From Bernardetia sp. MNP-M8 (GTDB lineage: Bacteria > Bacteroidota > Bacteroidia > Cytophagales > Bernardetiaceae): a stretch of DNA of 64,000 bases. The notes under the pieces were generated by a model, which ran no database searches, was not told the DNA's origin, and worked only from the letters and a program-made list of their open reading frames with translations. Of the stretch, positions 35,363 through 44,335 are shown in pieces (position 1 is the stretch's first letter; each line of letters starts with the position of its first letter). The stretch is taken from assembly GCF_037126285.1 (NCBI RefSeq), contig NZ_CP147012.1:5196001-5260000 (forward strand). The letters run 5' to 3'. Position numbers and translations under genes: made by a program.

Positions 35363-35391
35363 ACCCTAAGAATCTTAAAGACTCTTAGGAT
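35363..35391. repeat. Palindromic repeat related to 10871-10899
   Basis: CCTAAGA and TCTTAGG form a stem around a short loop. Its complement matches 10871-10899 at about 24 of 29 bases. It lies after the proS stop and may act as a weak terminator on the minus strand. Confidence 0.5.
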
Positions 35392-35422
35392 TTAGACTAA
35401 AGTTTGAATAAAAATCAAATTA

Positions 35423-36898
35423 TTAATACGCTCTAGCAAACAAAACACGTTCTTTTGAAGGTTTTCCAGTCAAAATACATGTTCCATCTTCTTGTGGATT
35501 GTTTAAAGGAATGCAACGAATGGTTGCCTTTGTTTTGTCTTTAATTTGTTCTTCTGTTTCAGCAGTTCCGTCCCAGTGTGCAGAAACAAAACCACCAGCA
35601 TCAAGAGCTTTTTCAAATTCTTCCCAAGTATTTACATAGGTTGTATTTGAAGTTCTGAACATTAAAGCTTTGTCATGAATATTTTGCTGAATGTCTTTCA
35701 AAAGTTGTTCTATTTTTTCGCCTACATTCTCTAGCTCCCAAGACATTTTTTCTTTTGTATCTCTACGAGCAACTTCTATTGTACCATTTTCTACATCACG
35801 CATTCCAATCGCCAAACGAACAGGCACACCTTTCAATTCCCATTCTGCAAACTTAAATCCTGGACGGAAAGAATCTCTATCATCCAACTTTAAAGAAATA
35901 TTTGCAGCTTTTAGGTCGTGCATAAGAGGAATTAAAGCTCTTTTTATTTCCTTTAAATCATCTTCATTTTTATAAATAGGAACAATAACAACCTGAATAG
36001 GAGCTAATTTTGGAGGTAGAACCAAACCTTCATCATCGGAGTGAGCCATAATAAGCGCACCCATAAGACGAGTAGAAACTCCCCAAGAAGTTCCCCAAAC
36101 ATAATCTAATTTATTGTCTTTTGCAGCAAATTTCACATCAAATGCTTTTGCAAAATTTTGTCCCAAAAAGTGAGACGTTCCTGCTTGAAGTGCCTTTCCA
36201 TCTTGCATCAAGGCTTCAATACAATAAGTTTCTTCTGCACCTGCAAAACGTTCTGATTCTGTTTTTAAACCTTTAACAACAGGCATTGCCATATAATTCT
36301 CTGCAAAGTCAGCATATACATTTACCATTTGCTCTGTTTCTTCGATAGCTTCTTGACGGGTAGCATGTGCCGTGTGTCCTTCTTGCCACAAAAATTCGGC
36401 AGTACGCAAAAACAAGCGAGTACGCATTTCCCAACGTACAACGTTTGCCCATTGATTAATCAAAAGAGGTAAATCTCTATAAGACTGAATCCATCCTTTA
36501 TAAGTATTCCAAATAACAGCTTCACTTGTCGGACGAACGATGAGTTCTTCTTCTAACTTTGCATCTGGGTCTACCATTAATTTTCCTGCTTTGTCAGGGT
36601 CATTTTTTAGACGATAATGCGTAACGATAGCACATTCTTTGGCAAAACCTTCAGCATTTTTTTCTTCGGCTTCAAACAAACTTTTGGGAACAAAAAGAGG
36701 AAAGTATGCATTGCTATGTCCTGTTTCTTTAAATTTATCATCTAAAATACGTTGCATTTTTTCCCAAATAGCAAAACCATAGGGTTTGATAACCATACAA
36801 CCACGAACGGCTGAATGTTCTGCTAAATCTGCTTGTTTTACGAGTTCGTTGTACCACGCTGAATAATCTTCTTTACGTGTAGGAAGTCCTTTTGCCAT
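35423..36898 (-). CDS. proS: Prolyl-tRNA synthetase, archaeal/eukaryotic-type
   Basis: This 491-residue class II synthetase charges tRNA-Pro. It is the short form without the editing insertion. The signatures are [31 protein letters not shown], motif 2 [23 protein letters not shown] and motif 3-like [22 protein letters not shown], followed by the anticodon-binding domain (QVVIVPIY). The C-terminal end [18 protein letters not shown] is typical of this class. A CAAAGGTA (TACCTTTG on the minus strand, 36951-36958) is a likely -7 box. Confidence 0.97.
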   Translation of the reverse strand: MAKGLPTRKEDYSAWYNELVKQADLAEHSAVRGCMVIKPYGFAIWEKMQRILDDKFKETGHSNAYFPLFVPKSLFEAEEKNAEGFAKECAIVTHYRLKNDPDKAGKLMVDPDAKLEEELIVRPTSEAVIWNTYKGWIQSYRDLPLLINQWANVVRWEMRTRLFLRTAEFLWQEGHTAHATRQEAIEETEQMVNVYADFAENYMAMPVVKGLKTESERFAGAEETYCIEALMQDGKALQAGTSHFLGQNFAKAFDVKFAAKDNKLDYVWGTSWGVSTRLMGALIMAHSDDEGLVLPPKLAPIQVVIVPIYKNEDDLKEIKRALIPLMHDLKAANISLKLDDRDSFRPGFKFAEWELKGVPVRLAIGMRDVENGTIEVARRDTKEKMSWELENVGEKIEQLLKDIQQNIHDKALMFRTSNTTYVNTWEEFEKALDAGGFVSAHWDGTAETEEQIKDKTKATIRCIPLNNPQEDGTCILTGKPSKERVLFARAY

Positions 36899-36950
36899 AA
36901 GAAAAAGTAATAAATAGTTATCTTAATTGGTTTAATTTCTGTTTAATTCA

Positions 36951-36958
36951 CAAAGGTA
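36951..36958 (-). promoter_or_regulatory. Candidate proS -7 box
   Basis: TACCTTTG on the minus strand fits TAnnTTTG, 53 bp before the ATG; no clear -33 TTG. Confidence 0.4.
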
Positions 36959-37080
36959 AAATTTTTGAGCATAAAATAATACTTGAATAGCTATTCATAA
37001 GAATATAAATCTTATTATTTTTTTTGAGACAAAATTGACACTCTATTAATGTGATTCTAGAAAATTAAAATTATTAATAT

Positions 37081-37210
37081 AATAAACCTTATCACAATTT
37101 GTATTAAAGTAGTTTATACTTCTAGTTTGAACATCAAAAACAGTATTTTATTAAATTCAACAGTCTGGAAGACTGTTATACAAAAATAAACGTGATAATC
37201 TTTAATATAG
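37081..37210 (+). repeat. Interspersed repeat family, full-length member
   Basis: Matches 11041-11130 over its first 90 bases and, minus an internal block, 20131-20198 in reverse orientation. Ends with the palindrome CAGTCTGGAAGACTG and ATACAAAAATAAACG. Modular structure suggests a small non-autonomous mobile element or REP-like sequence. Confidence 0.8.
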
Positions 37211-37319
37211 ACTCAGATATATCTTCAGTAAAATATCGACAACGATAAAAACGATAAAAGAAATAGAGAATAATAGTAAAAATAGGGTCAGATAAAAACA
37301 ACTTCATTTTTGATAAAAA

Positions 37320-38225
37320 TTATACCCTTTCAATTTCCAATTTTTCAAGATGAAAATTCCTGTTTCCTTCAACGATAAGTCTTTGAATATGTGATGTCAT
37401 ACTTCTAGATTTACTTTTGACATGGATAGGAAGCTGAGTCGAACCAGTTGCTAATTTTAATGAATCAACAAGTGAAGTCAGATTTTGAAAAATTTCTTGT
37501 GGAAAACTAAAGTGTAGTTTTCTTTCTTTTTCTTCTACTTTATAATAAATTGAGCAGGATATAAATTCCATATTCCCCCATTCATTTAAGTCAATTCTAT
37601 TTATATTTTCTAGTGGTAATGTATAATAATTTGTTCCATAGCTTTCCGAAAAGCCAACTGACTTATTAGTAATATAAAATGTATTACTTTTAAAATATTT
37701 ATAAACAGATTTTGAACGTTTTCCAAAATACCAATTATGCAGCATTTCAAAAATTTGTAAAACGAAAGTAAATAAAAACGCAAAAATTACTAGAGGAGAT
37801 TGATACATAAAAAAGAAAATTATTCCGATTGTCCAAGCCATTACTTTAAGAGAAGTAACCAAAGGATGATGAAAGAAATTTTGAATCTTTGATATTTCAT
37901 TTTGCTTATGAACCCAAGGCTTTTCCTTTACATATTTAGGAATTCTGGACTGACTTTCAGGAGAATGTGGAAGAGCCTGATAAAACAAAATATGCTCTTC
38001 TGCTTTCAAATTCATAACAGATGAAGAAGGAAATTTTTCTAATGTTTCAGACTGTTCACAATGTTTACCCTCTAAATAAAGCCATGTATCAACTAAGAAA
38101 ACAGATTTACAACTTACACAAAAAACAACCTCATCATTTTCTCTAATCAAATCTCCTGTAATTGGGTCTTTTCTATTTTGAGATAAAAACTCTTTGTGTT
38201 TATCTTCTATTTTATGAATGTGCAT
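37320..38225 (-). CDS. RING-like/membrane/PH-like protein, paralogue 1
   Basis: The 301-residue protein starts MHIHKIEDKHKEF, then DPITGDLIRENDEVVFCVSC and an LEGKHCEQ segment: a CxxC...HC arrangement like a prokaryotic RING/treble-clef zinc finger. Two hydrophobic segments (about 125-165) make a membrane hairpin. The last third (TFYITNKSVGFSESYGTNY ... LHFSFPQ) resembles a bacterial PH domain. It is the second of a tandem pair; the upstream gene ends 9 bp before. Function unknown; the architecture resembles membrane-tethered ubiquitin-like or signalling adaptors, which is speculative. Confidence 0.6.
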   Translation of the reverse strand: MHIHKIEDKHKEFLSQNRKDPITGDLIRENDEVVFCVSCKSVFLVDTWLYLEGKHCEQSETLEKFPSSSVMNLKAEEHILFYQALPHSPESQSRIPKYVKEKPWVHKQNEISKIQNFFHHPLVTSLKVMAWTIGIIFFFMYQSPLVIFAFLFTFVLQIFEMLHNWYFGKRSKSVYKYFKSNTFYITNKSVGFSESYGTNYYTLPLENINRIDLNEWGNMEFISCSIYYKVEEKERKLHFSFPQEIFQNLTSLVDSLKLATGSTQLPIHVKSKSRSMTSHIQRLIVEGNRNFHLEKLEIERV

Positions 38226-38234
38226 ACCGTGCTT

Positions 38235-39131
38235 TTAGGATATAAGTATAAAATTTGCTTTTCGTTTCTCTATCATTTCTTTTGCTTGATTTATATGTTT
38301 TTGTTTGTATAATTTTAATTCTATTGGTTTGGAAAGATGAAAAGCTAAATATTGAAAGGCATCAAGGAAATTTAACCTGTTATGAAAAACAGAAGATAAA
38401 GCTACAGATATTTCTCGTTTTTGATTTTCTTTTGAATAAAAAATAGAGATAGAATCTTTTGCTAAGAAGTGAGGAGCTTCTCTAAAAATAATTTTATCTA
38501 TATTTTTGTAAGGAAAAGTATATTCTACTGTACCATATTTTTCACTAAAACCGATTGTTTGATGAGTAATAAAAAAAGTCTCTCTTTTGAAAAATTTATG
38601 AGCTGTTTTTAATCTTTTTCCATAATAATTGTCACGTAAATAAGGCATCGAAACACTCAAAAAAACACTCAAAAGACTTATAAGTGCAATAATGATATAA
38701 CCATTAAAAGCAGAAGCTACCATCAAACCGAAAAAAAACAGTTGTAAAATTAATATGACTAAACTAAACTTTTCTGAATGAAAAGAAGATAATTTTCTTG
38801 ATTTATACTTCCATTGTAAAGTTACTTGTAGAGGGATTTTTGGAGTAGGATTTGATTTTATTAATGAATCAGAATTTTCTAAGAAATTATAAAACAAAAT
38901 CTCATCTCTTAAAATTAGAGTAGATGAAGAAGGAAATTTTTCTAATGTTTCAAACTGCTCACAATGTTTACCCTCTAAATAAAGCCATGTATCAACTAAG
39001 AAAACAGATTTACAACTTACACAAAAAACAACCTCATCGTTTTCTCTAATCAAATCTCCTGTAATTGGGTCTTTTCTTTCTTCTGATAAAAACTCTTTGT
39101 GTTTATTGCTTTCTATTTTATGAATGTGCAT
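38235..39131 (-). CDS. RING-like/membrane/PH-like protein, paralogue 2
   Basis: The 298-residue protein shares nearly all of its first 70 residues with the downstream paralogue, differing at only a few positions (HIHKIESNKHKEF, KHCEQFETLEKF), then diverges strongly: the membrane segments (about 130-160) and the PH-like end (TFFITHQTIGFSEKYGTVEY) are only about 30-40 percent alike by eye. The zinc-ligand pattern CVSC ... KHC is intact. The pair is probably co-transcribed. The contrast between ends suggests recent gene conversion of the N-terminal segment. Confidence 0.6.
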   Translation of the reverse strand: MHIHKIESNKHKEFLSEERKDPITGDLIRENDEVVFCVSCKSVFLVDTWLYLEGKHCEQFETLEKFPSSSTLILRDEILFYNFLENSDSLIKSNPTPKIPLQVTLQWKYKSRKLSSFHSEKFSLVILILQLFFFGLMVASAFNGYIIIALISLLSVFLSVSMPYLRDNYYGKRLKTAHKFFKRETFFITHQTIGFSEKYGTVEYTFPYKNIDKIIFREAPHFLAKDSISIFYSKENQKREISVALSSVFHNRLNFLDAFQYLAFHLSKPIELKLYKQKHINQAKEMIEKRKANFILIS

Positions 39132-39185
39132 AGGATATTTTTATTGATTTTTCATAATTAGAACGAAAAATAGTAACAAAGAGTT

Positions 39186-39223
39186 AAAAAAAATTCCTTA
39201 TCCAAAATGAATTGAATAAGGAA
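39186..39223 (-). terminator. fadA operon terminator
   Basis: TTCCTTAT (39194-39201) pairs with ATAAGGAA (39216-39223); reading on the minus strand the stem is followed by a T8 run. It lies about 55 bp past the fadA stop. Confidence 0.75.
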
Positions 39224-39277
39224 CTTTTGAAATACTATATTTTACAAATACAACGAAGGCTAAAGCCTGCACTACAT

Positions 39278-40453
39278 TTAGTTTACACGCTCAAAAATAC
39301 CTGCAATACCTTGTCCACCACCAATACAAGCAGTAACCATTCCGTATTTTTTGTCTTGTGCTTCCATCTCGTTCATAAGTTGGATAGTAAGTTTTGCTCC
39401 AGTACAACCGAGTGGGTGTCCTAATGCAATTGCTCCACCATTTGGATTTACTTTAGACTCATCTAGCTTCAAATCACGAATTACAGCTAAAGATTGTGCT
39501 GCAAATGCTTCATTAAGTTCGATTACATCAATATCTTCCAATTTCAAACCTGCTTGTTTTAATGCTTTTGGCACAGCAGCTACAGGACCAATTCCCATAA
39601 TACGTGGATCAACACCAGCAGAAGTATAAGCCAACATTTTCAAACGAGGTTTCAAACCTAATTCTTCAATCATTTTCTCAGACATAACGATTACAAAAGC
39701 TGCACCGTCTGAAGTTTGAGAAGAATTACCAGCCGTAACCGTTCCATCGCTTGCAAAAGCAGGACGAAGACCACCCAAACCTTCCATAGAAGTGTCTGCA
39801 CGAGGTCCTTCATCTGTATCAACTGTAAATTTACGAGTTTTTTTCTGTCCGTCTTCGTAATAATTTTCTTCTACTTCAACAGGAACAATTTGACTTTTGA
39901 ATTTTCCTTCTGCAATTGCTTTCAATGCTTTTTTGTGAGAATTTACAGAAAAAGCATCTTGGTCTTCACGAGTGATTTTGTAATCACGAACAATTTCCTC
40001 TGCTGTAAGTCCCATAGAAAGCATGTATTCTGGGTGTTCACTTACGATATTCCAGTTTAGAGCTGGTTTGTAACCCATCATTGGAAGAGCAGACATAGAT
40101 TCTGTTCCACCTGCAATGATACAATCTGCTGTTCCTGCCTGAATACGTGCAGAAGCGAGTCCAATTGCTTCCAAACCTGAACCACAATAACGGTTCAGTA
40201 CCATTCCTGGCACATTAATCGGTAAAGAAAGAAGAGAAATAAGTCTTCCCATTTGCATTCCTTGCTCTCCCTCTGGTATTGCATTACCAACAATAACATC
40301 ATCGATGCGTGTTGGGTCAAGATTAGGAATAGATTTTACAAGATGTTTAATTACATCAGCTGCCAAATCATCTGAACGATAGTTTTTAAAACCACCTTTT
40401 TTAGCTTTGCCTACTGCGCTGCGAAAGCCTGTTACTATATATGCTGTATTCAT
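39278..40453 (-). CDS. fadA: Acetyl-CoA acyltransferase (thiolase)
   Basis: The 391-residue thiolase carries out the last step of fatty-acid beta-oxidation, releasing acetyl-CoA. It has the active-site cysteine in NRYCGSGLEAIGLA, GGTESMSALPMMG, the histidine in GGAIALGHPLGCTGAKL and the second cysteine in TACIGGGQGIAGIFE. Length matches FadA of FadN-type operons. It lies downstream of fadN (204 bp gap). A heptamer-rich element sits directly before its ATG (40454-40488). Confidence 0.95.
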   Translation of the reverse strand: MNTAYIVTGFRSAVGKAKKGGFKNYRSDDLAADVIKHLVKSIPNLDPTRIDDVIVGNAIPEGEQGMQMGRLISLLSLPINVPGMVLNRYCGSGLEAIGLASARIQAGTADCIIAGGTESMSALPMMGYKPALNWNIVSEHPEYMLSMGLTAEEIVRDYKITREDQDAFSVNSHKKALKAIAEGKFKSQIVPVEVEENYYEDGQKKTRKFTVDTDEGPRADTSMEGLGGLRPAFASDGTVTAGNSSQTSDGAAFVIVMSEKMIEELGLKPRLKMLAYTSAGVDPRIMGIGPVAAVPKALKQAGLKLEDIDVIELNEAFAAQSLAVIRDLKLDESKVNPNGGAIALGHPLGCTGAKLTIQLMNEMEAQDKKYGMVTACIGGGQGIAGIFERVN

Positions 40454-40488
40454 GTCAGTTATCAGTAAATAGTTACCAGTAATCAGTT
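40454..40488 (-). repeat. Heptamer element directly before the fadA start
   Basis: On the minus strand it reads ACTGGTAACTATTTACTGAT then AACTGAC and the ATG. This mirrors the element before polA (20361-20392): both share CTGGTAACT, four variable bases and ACTGATAACTGA. Confidence 0.75.
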
Positions 40489-40626
40489 AAAACCAAATAG
40501 CTAACAGTTTTCAACTGTTAAAATAAATTACTGGTAACTTATGTTATTTTATATTTTATTAAAAAAAATGTCAATGATTGAAATATAAAATTAGAGTTAT
40601 AAAAAAAATAGTATTTCATAATTCGT

Positions 40627-40651
40627 AATTTTTAATTCGTAATTCGTAATT
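40627..40651. repeat. ATTCGTA heptamer repeat, copy 1
   Basis: Tandem TAATTCG units, 25 bp, identical to 49999-50023. It lies 7 bp after the fadN stop codon (minus strand). Confidence 0.8.
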
Positions 40652-40657
40652 GAATTA

Positions 40658-43087
40658 TTAGTTTCTAAGTGGTTTGCCTTTGAATAAAATGCTATTGATT
40701 CTATCCAATGTTTTTTGCTCACCACAAAGAGATAAAAATGCTTCTCTTTCTAAGTCTAAAAGATACTGTTCAGAAACTTGTGCTGCACCTGAAAGATCAC
40801 CACCAGCAATCACATACGCTAATTTTTTAGCAATTTTGATGTCGTGAGGAGTTGCATAATGTCCGTAAAGCATACCAACTGCACCAGCTGTAAAGGTTGC
40901 TAAAGCAGTTTTTCCTTCTACATCAATATTTTGTTGTTGAACAGGTTGAGTATATCCAGAAGCTACCATTTCCATTGCTTTGCGTTTTGCATCAGCTAAT
41001 AAACGAGAACGATTTAATGTATAATCATCATGCCCACGTAAGAATCCCATTTCTAATGCTTCTTGTGCTGAAGTAGCCACTTTTGCAGTCGCAATATTTA
41101 AGAATACATCTTGTAAACGGTTTACTCTAGGGTCGCCAGTTGTGAATGTATTTGCAGTACGACGAATCATTTCTTTCGTTCCTCCCCCAGCAGGGATAAG
41201 ACCAACACCTACTTCTACAAGTCCCATATAGGTTTCTGTATGTGCCTGAACGTGGTCAGCGTGTAAACAAAGTTCGCAACCACCACCTAAAGCTAATCCA
41301 GAAGTTGCAGCAACAACAGGAATAGCCGAATATTTAACACGCATCATTGTGTTTTGGAACTGACGAATCATCATTTCTACTTCGTCAAATTCTTGCTCTA
41401 ATGAATACATATAAAGCATTGCTAAGTTTGCACCTGCAGAGAAGTTTGGCGCATCATTACCAATTACTAAACTTGTATATTCTTTTTCTGCCAAAGAAAT
41501 AGCTGTATTGATTCCTTCAATGATTTCGCTACCAATAGCATTCATTTTAGTATGGAATTCTAAACCTAAAACGCCATTTCCTAAATCAAAAATTGTTGTT
41601 CCATCGTTACCCCAAACTTTGTTTGTTCCACGAATAGCATCTAAAACAATAAATTCTTCCGTTCCTGGAATTACTTTATAAGATTTTGATTCGATATCAA
41701 AATACAATTTTTGACCGTTTTCAGTTTTGAAGAATGAATCTACATTTTTAACCCAGTCAGCTACTTTGTAGCCAGCTTCTTCCATTTTAGCAATAGTTTC
41801 TTTTACACCAAGGGCATCCCAAGTAGCAAAAGGACCCATTTCCCAACCAAAACCAGCAGAAACAGCATTATCGACTTGGTAAGTGTGGTCTGCAATTTCA
41901 GGAATACGGTTAGAAACATAAGCGAATACATCATAGAATGTAGTACGGAAAAATTCGCCATATTTAGAATCATCATTTAAGAAGATAGCAAAACGTTTGC
42001 TCAAATCATCTTCGTCTTTTGCTTTGCCATATACTTTAATGTCTGGCTTTTCAGTAGGCTTATATTCGTAATCATTTAGGTCTAATTCAAGAATAACAGT
42101 TTTGCCTTTTTCGTCTTTAGTTTTCTTGAAATATCCTTGTTTGGTTTTGTCTCCGTACCATTTGCGTTTATCCAATTCTTTTACAATGTTTGGCAATTCA
42201 AACATTTCTTTACGCTCATCATTTGGTACGTTTTGAGCTACACCATTTGCTACTTTGATAGTTGTATCTAATCCAACTACATCAAGAGTACGGAAAGTTG
42301 CTGATTTTGCACGTCCGATGATTGGACCTGTAAGTCTATCTACTTCACCAACAGTAAGACCATATTTTTCTACTGCGTGAAGTCCTGACATAATTGCAAA
42401 AACACCAACACGGTTAGCAATAAATGCAGGAGTATCTTTACAAAGAACTGTTTCTTTACCTAAATAAAGGTCGCCATATTGTAAAAGAAAATCTACAATT
42501 TCTTGTTTTGTGTCTTTACAAGGAATGATTTCCAAAAGACGCATATAACGTGGAGGATTGAAAAAGTGCATTCCACAGAAATTTTCTTTAAAACCTTGGC
42601 TTCTTCCTTCAATAAGCATGTGCATTGGAATACCTGATGTATTTGATGCAATAATTGCATCTTCTCTACGGTATTTTTCTACTCTTTCAAAAAGTTGTTG
42701 CTTAATATCAAGTCTTTCAATAACAGCTTCTAAAATCAAGTCACAATCAGCAATCCAATCAAGGTTATCAGTAAGGTTTCCTGTTTTGATACGGCTTGCA
42801 AAACTATTGCTATAAAAAGGAGCTGGTTTTGATTTAGTAGCTTCTACTAAAAATTTGTTTACCAAACTATTTCTCCAAAGAAGACTCTTTTCTTGTTTTT
42901 CGTCTTTTGGAGCTTCTAAAGGAACGATGTCTAATAAGACAACTTCACAACCGATATTAGCAAAATGGGCAGCAATACGAGAACCCATTACACCAGAACC
43001 TAAAATTGCCACTTTGCGAATGTGGCGTTCTGCTGTTTTTTTTGCGCTTTTGCTTTGTTGAGCAGGAGCTTGAGCAACTTGAGTCAT
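40658..43087 (-). CDS. fadN: 3-hydroxyacyl-CoA dehydrogenase / enoyl-CoA hydratase
   Basis: The 809-residue bifunctional enzyme has the dehydrogenase first and the hydratase last, the FadN order, unlike E. coli FadB/FadJ. The NAD site is VAILGSGVMGSRIAAHFANI, followed by FNPPRYMRLLEIIPC and VGVFAIMSG, with the C-terminal 3HCDH fold around 385-470. The hydratase (about 495-700) shows NDAPNFSAGANLAMLY and SGLALGGGCELCLHADHV, with VGLIPAGGGTKEM. It carries out steps two and three of beta-oxidation on the same substrate, upstream of the thiolase. An acyl-CoA dehydrogenase gene is not in the window. Confidence 0.94.
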   Translation of the reverse strand: MTQVAQAPAQQSKSAKKTAERHIRKVAILGSGVMGSRIAAHFANIGCEVVLLDIVPLEAPKDEKQEKSLLWRNSLVNKFLVEATKSKPAPFYSNSFASRIKTGNLTDNLDWIADCDLILEAVIERLDIKQQLFERVEKYRREDAIIASNTSGIPMHMLIEGRSQGFKENFCGMHFFNPPRYMRLLEIIPCKDTKQEIVDFLLQYGDLYLGKETVLCKDTPAFIANRVGVFAIMSGLHAVEKYGLTVGEVDRLTGPIIGRAKSATFRTLDVVGLDTTIKVANGVAQNVPNDERKEMFELPNIVKELDKRKWYGDKTKQGYFKKTKDEKGKTVILELDLNDYEYKPTEKPDIKVYGKAKDEDDLSKRFAIFLNDDSKYGEFFRTTFYDVFAYVSNRIPEIADHTYQVDNAVSAGFGWEMGPFATWDALGVKETIAKMEEAGYKVADWVKNVDSFFKTENGQKLYFDIESKSYKVIPGTEEFIVLDAIRGTNKVWGNDGTTIFDLGNGVLGLEFHTKMNAIGSEIIEGINTAISLAEKEYTSLVIGNDAPNFSAGANLAMLYMYSLEQEFDEVEMMIRQFQNTMMRVKYSAIPVVAATSGLALGGGCELCLHADHVQAHTETYMGLVEVGVGLIPAGGGTKEMIRRTANTFTTGDPRVNRLQDVFLNIATAKVATSAQEALEMGFLRGHDDYTLNRSRLLADAKRKAMEMVASGYTQPVQQQNIDVEGKTALATFTAGAVGMLYGHYATPHDIKIAKKLAYVIAGGDLSGAAQVSEQYLLDLEREAFLSLCGEQKTLDRINSILFKGKPLRN

Positions 43088-43658
43088 AAAATATATAGTT
43101 TTGGAGTTAATATAAAATCAATTTCTCTGTTTAAGCAAGTTATACAATTATTTATTGACTAAAAATTTATTATCAAAAAAATAATCTTTTGCATAGCTTA
43201 CCAAAAACCAAAGATAATAAAAAAAGGTATGCGTGCATAATTTTTTTAAAAAAATTAACTAGCTATTTTATTCTTGTCCTGTCCTCTTTAAACTCTCTAT
43301 AACTTTGAGAAACAAAACTCTAAAGAGTATTTTTATTTTCTAAGGAATGATAATAAAAGAAAACTGTTAAAAGTAGGCTAAAAGACAATTGAAAAAGGGA
43401 TTCGTAAATTGAAAGACCTTGAGTTTTATGCTCAAATCCCTATTTTCTGATTATAAACTTGTAAAAGAACTTATAAAAAAAACATCTACCGATTCTGGAC
43501 TAGAAGTAATGGTCAGATTAAATCTATAAAGAATATCAAACAGGAATTTGTAGTGATAAAAACAAATTGACCAAAAAGGTATTCTAAAACCTCGTAGCAT
43601 TCCTGAATTATCTTATAGAATGAGAGCATAAAAAATAGTAGCTTATTTTAAAAATTTA
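43088..43658. other. Intergenic region with transposase remnant
   Basis: 570 bp. The left 330 bp are AT-rich with nothing seen; the right part holds the decayed transposase tail listed separately. Confidence 0.5.
43421..43632 (+). pseudogene. Decayed transposase C-terminus (ISAzo13-like)
   Basis: Three consecutive plus-strand segments in different frames read naturally: SDYKLVKELIKKTS and TDSGLEVMVRLNL (ending 43530), then EYQTGICSDKNKLTKK (43536-43583), then KGILKPRSIPELSYRMRA and a stop (about 43578-43632). The LIxKTSTxxGLxVxVR...YQTG pattern is like the tails of ISAzo13-type transposases of Bacteroidota. At least two frameshifts separate them and no start remains. Family assignment is tentative. 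Confidence 0.5.
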
Positions 43659-44213
43659 TCATTCAAAAGGAATCAAATCTACTTCGATATTGACACCCTT
43701 AAATTTTTTTTGACCAAGTAAATTATACGAATACTCTGGAACAGCTTTATAAATAATTTCACTTTTGGCTACTACAGTAAGAAAATGGTCGTAGGCTTGA
43801 ATATCAAAAGAATCTCCTAAAATATTATTAAAAACATTCGAACTACTCAAAACACCAGCTTCAATATGATTTTCTTGTGAATAATCATACAAATCCATTG
43901 AAGTAAGAATAGATTCTTTTTCATTGGCGTAATATTTTGCGTGTAATTTGGATTCAATCCGAAGTTCAATGTTAGTAAACTGCTTAAAAAACTCTACATC
44001 TTTTACAGCAATATTTTTTATAGGATTTGCTCCACTTTTGGCAAAAAGAACAATTATTTCAAGATTTGGATTAATTAGTTTTACTTGCAAAAGTTTTTTG
44101 TAATAAGAATGCAAACGAATATAAGGCGAAATTAGAATTAATCTCTTTTCAGCTTTTTCGATAATTTCTCCTACCTTATGATTGAGGGCATTCCCTGTTA
44201 AGAATTTTGGCAT
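43659..44213 (-). CDS. Phospholipase D-like protein with a single HKD motif
   Basis: The 184-residue soluble protein has a PLD fold: LILISPYIRLHSYYKKLL as first strand-helix and ESKLHAKYYANEKESILTSM followed by D (H-x-K-x10-TSMD), one HKD motif. Single-motif PLD proteins act as dimers, often as nucleases (Nuc/BfiI-type) or phosphodiesterases. No signal peptide. It is divergent from the next gene. Adjacent transposase remnants hint that it may belong to an accessory patch; whether it is defence-related is unknown. Confidence 0.75.
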   Translation of the reverse strand: MPKFLTGNALNHKVGEIIEKAEKRLILISPYIRLHSYYKKLLQVKLINPNLEIIVLFAKSGANPIKNIAVKDVEFFKQFTNIELRIESKLHAKYYANEKESILTSMDLYDYSQENHIEAGVLSSSNVFNNILGDSFDIQAYDHFLTVVAKSEIIYKAVPEYSYNLLGQKKFKGVNIEVDLIPFE

Positions 44214-44335
44214 ACTTCAAAAGTACAAATTTTTATAAACTATGAACCGTTTTTTTAGTTGAATAAGTATAGAAATTTTGCCTAAACATAAACTTTAAAT
44301 TTCTTTATTTTTTAACCTTCTTTTTTCTTCATTAT

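Larger units (their letters stand above)
36899..37319. other. Intergenic region with interspersed repeat
   Basis: About 420 bp, holding the proS promoter (36951-36958) and the most complete copy of the interspersed repeat family (37081-37210). Nothing else identified. Confidence 0.6.
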
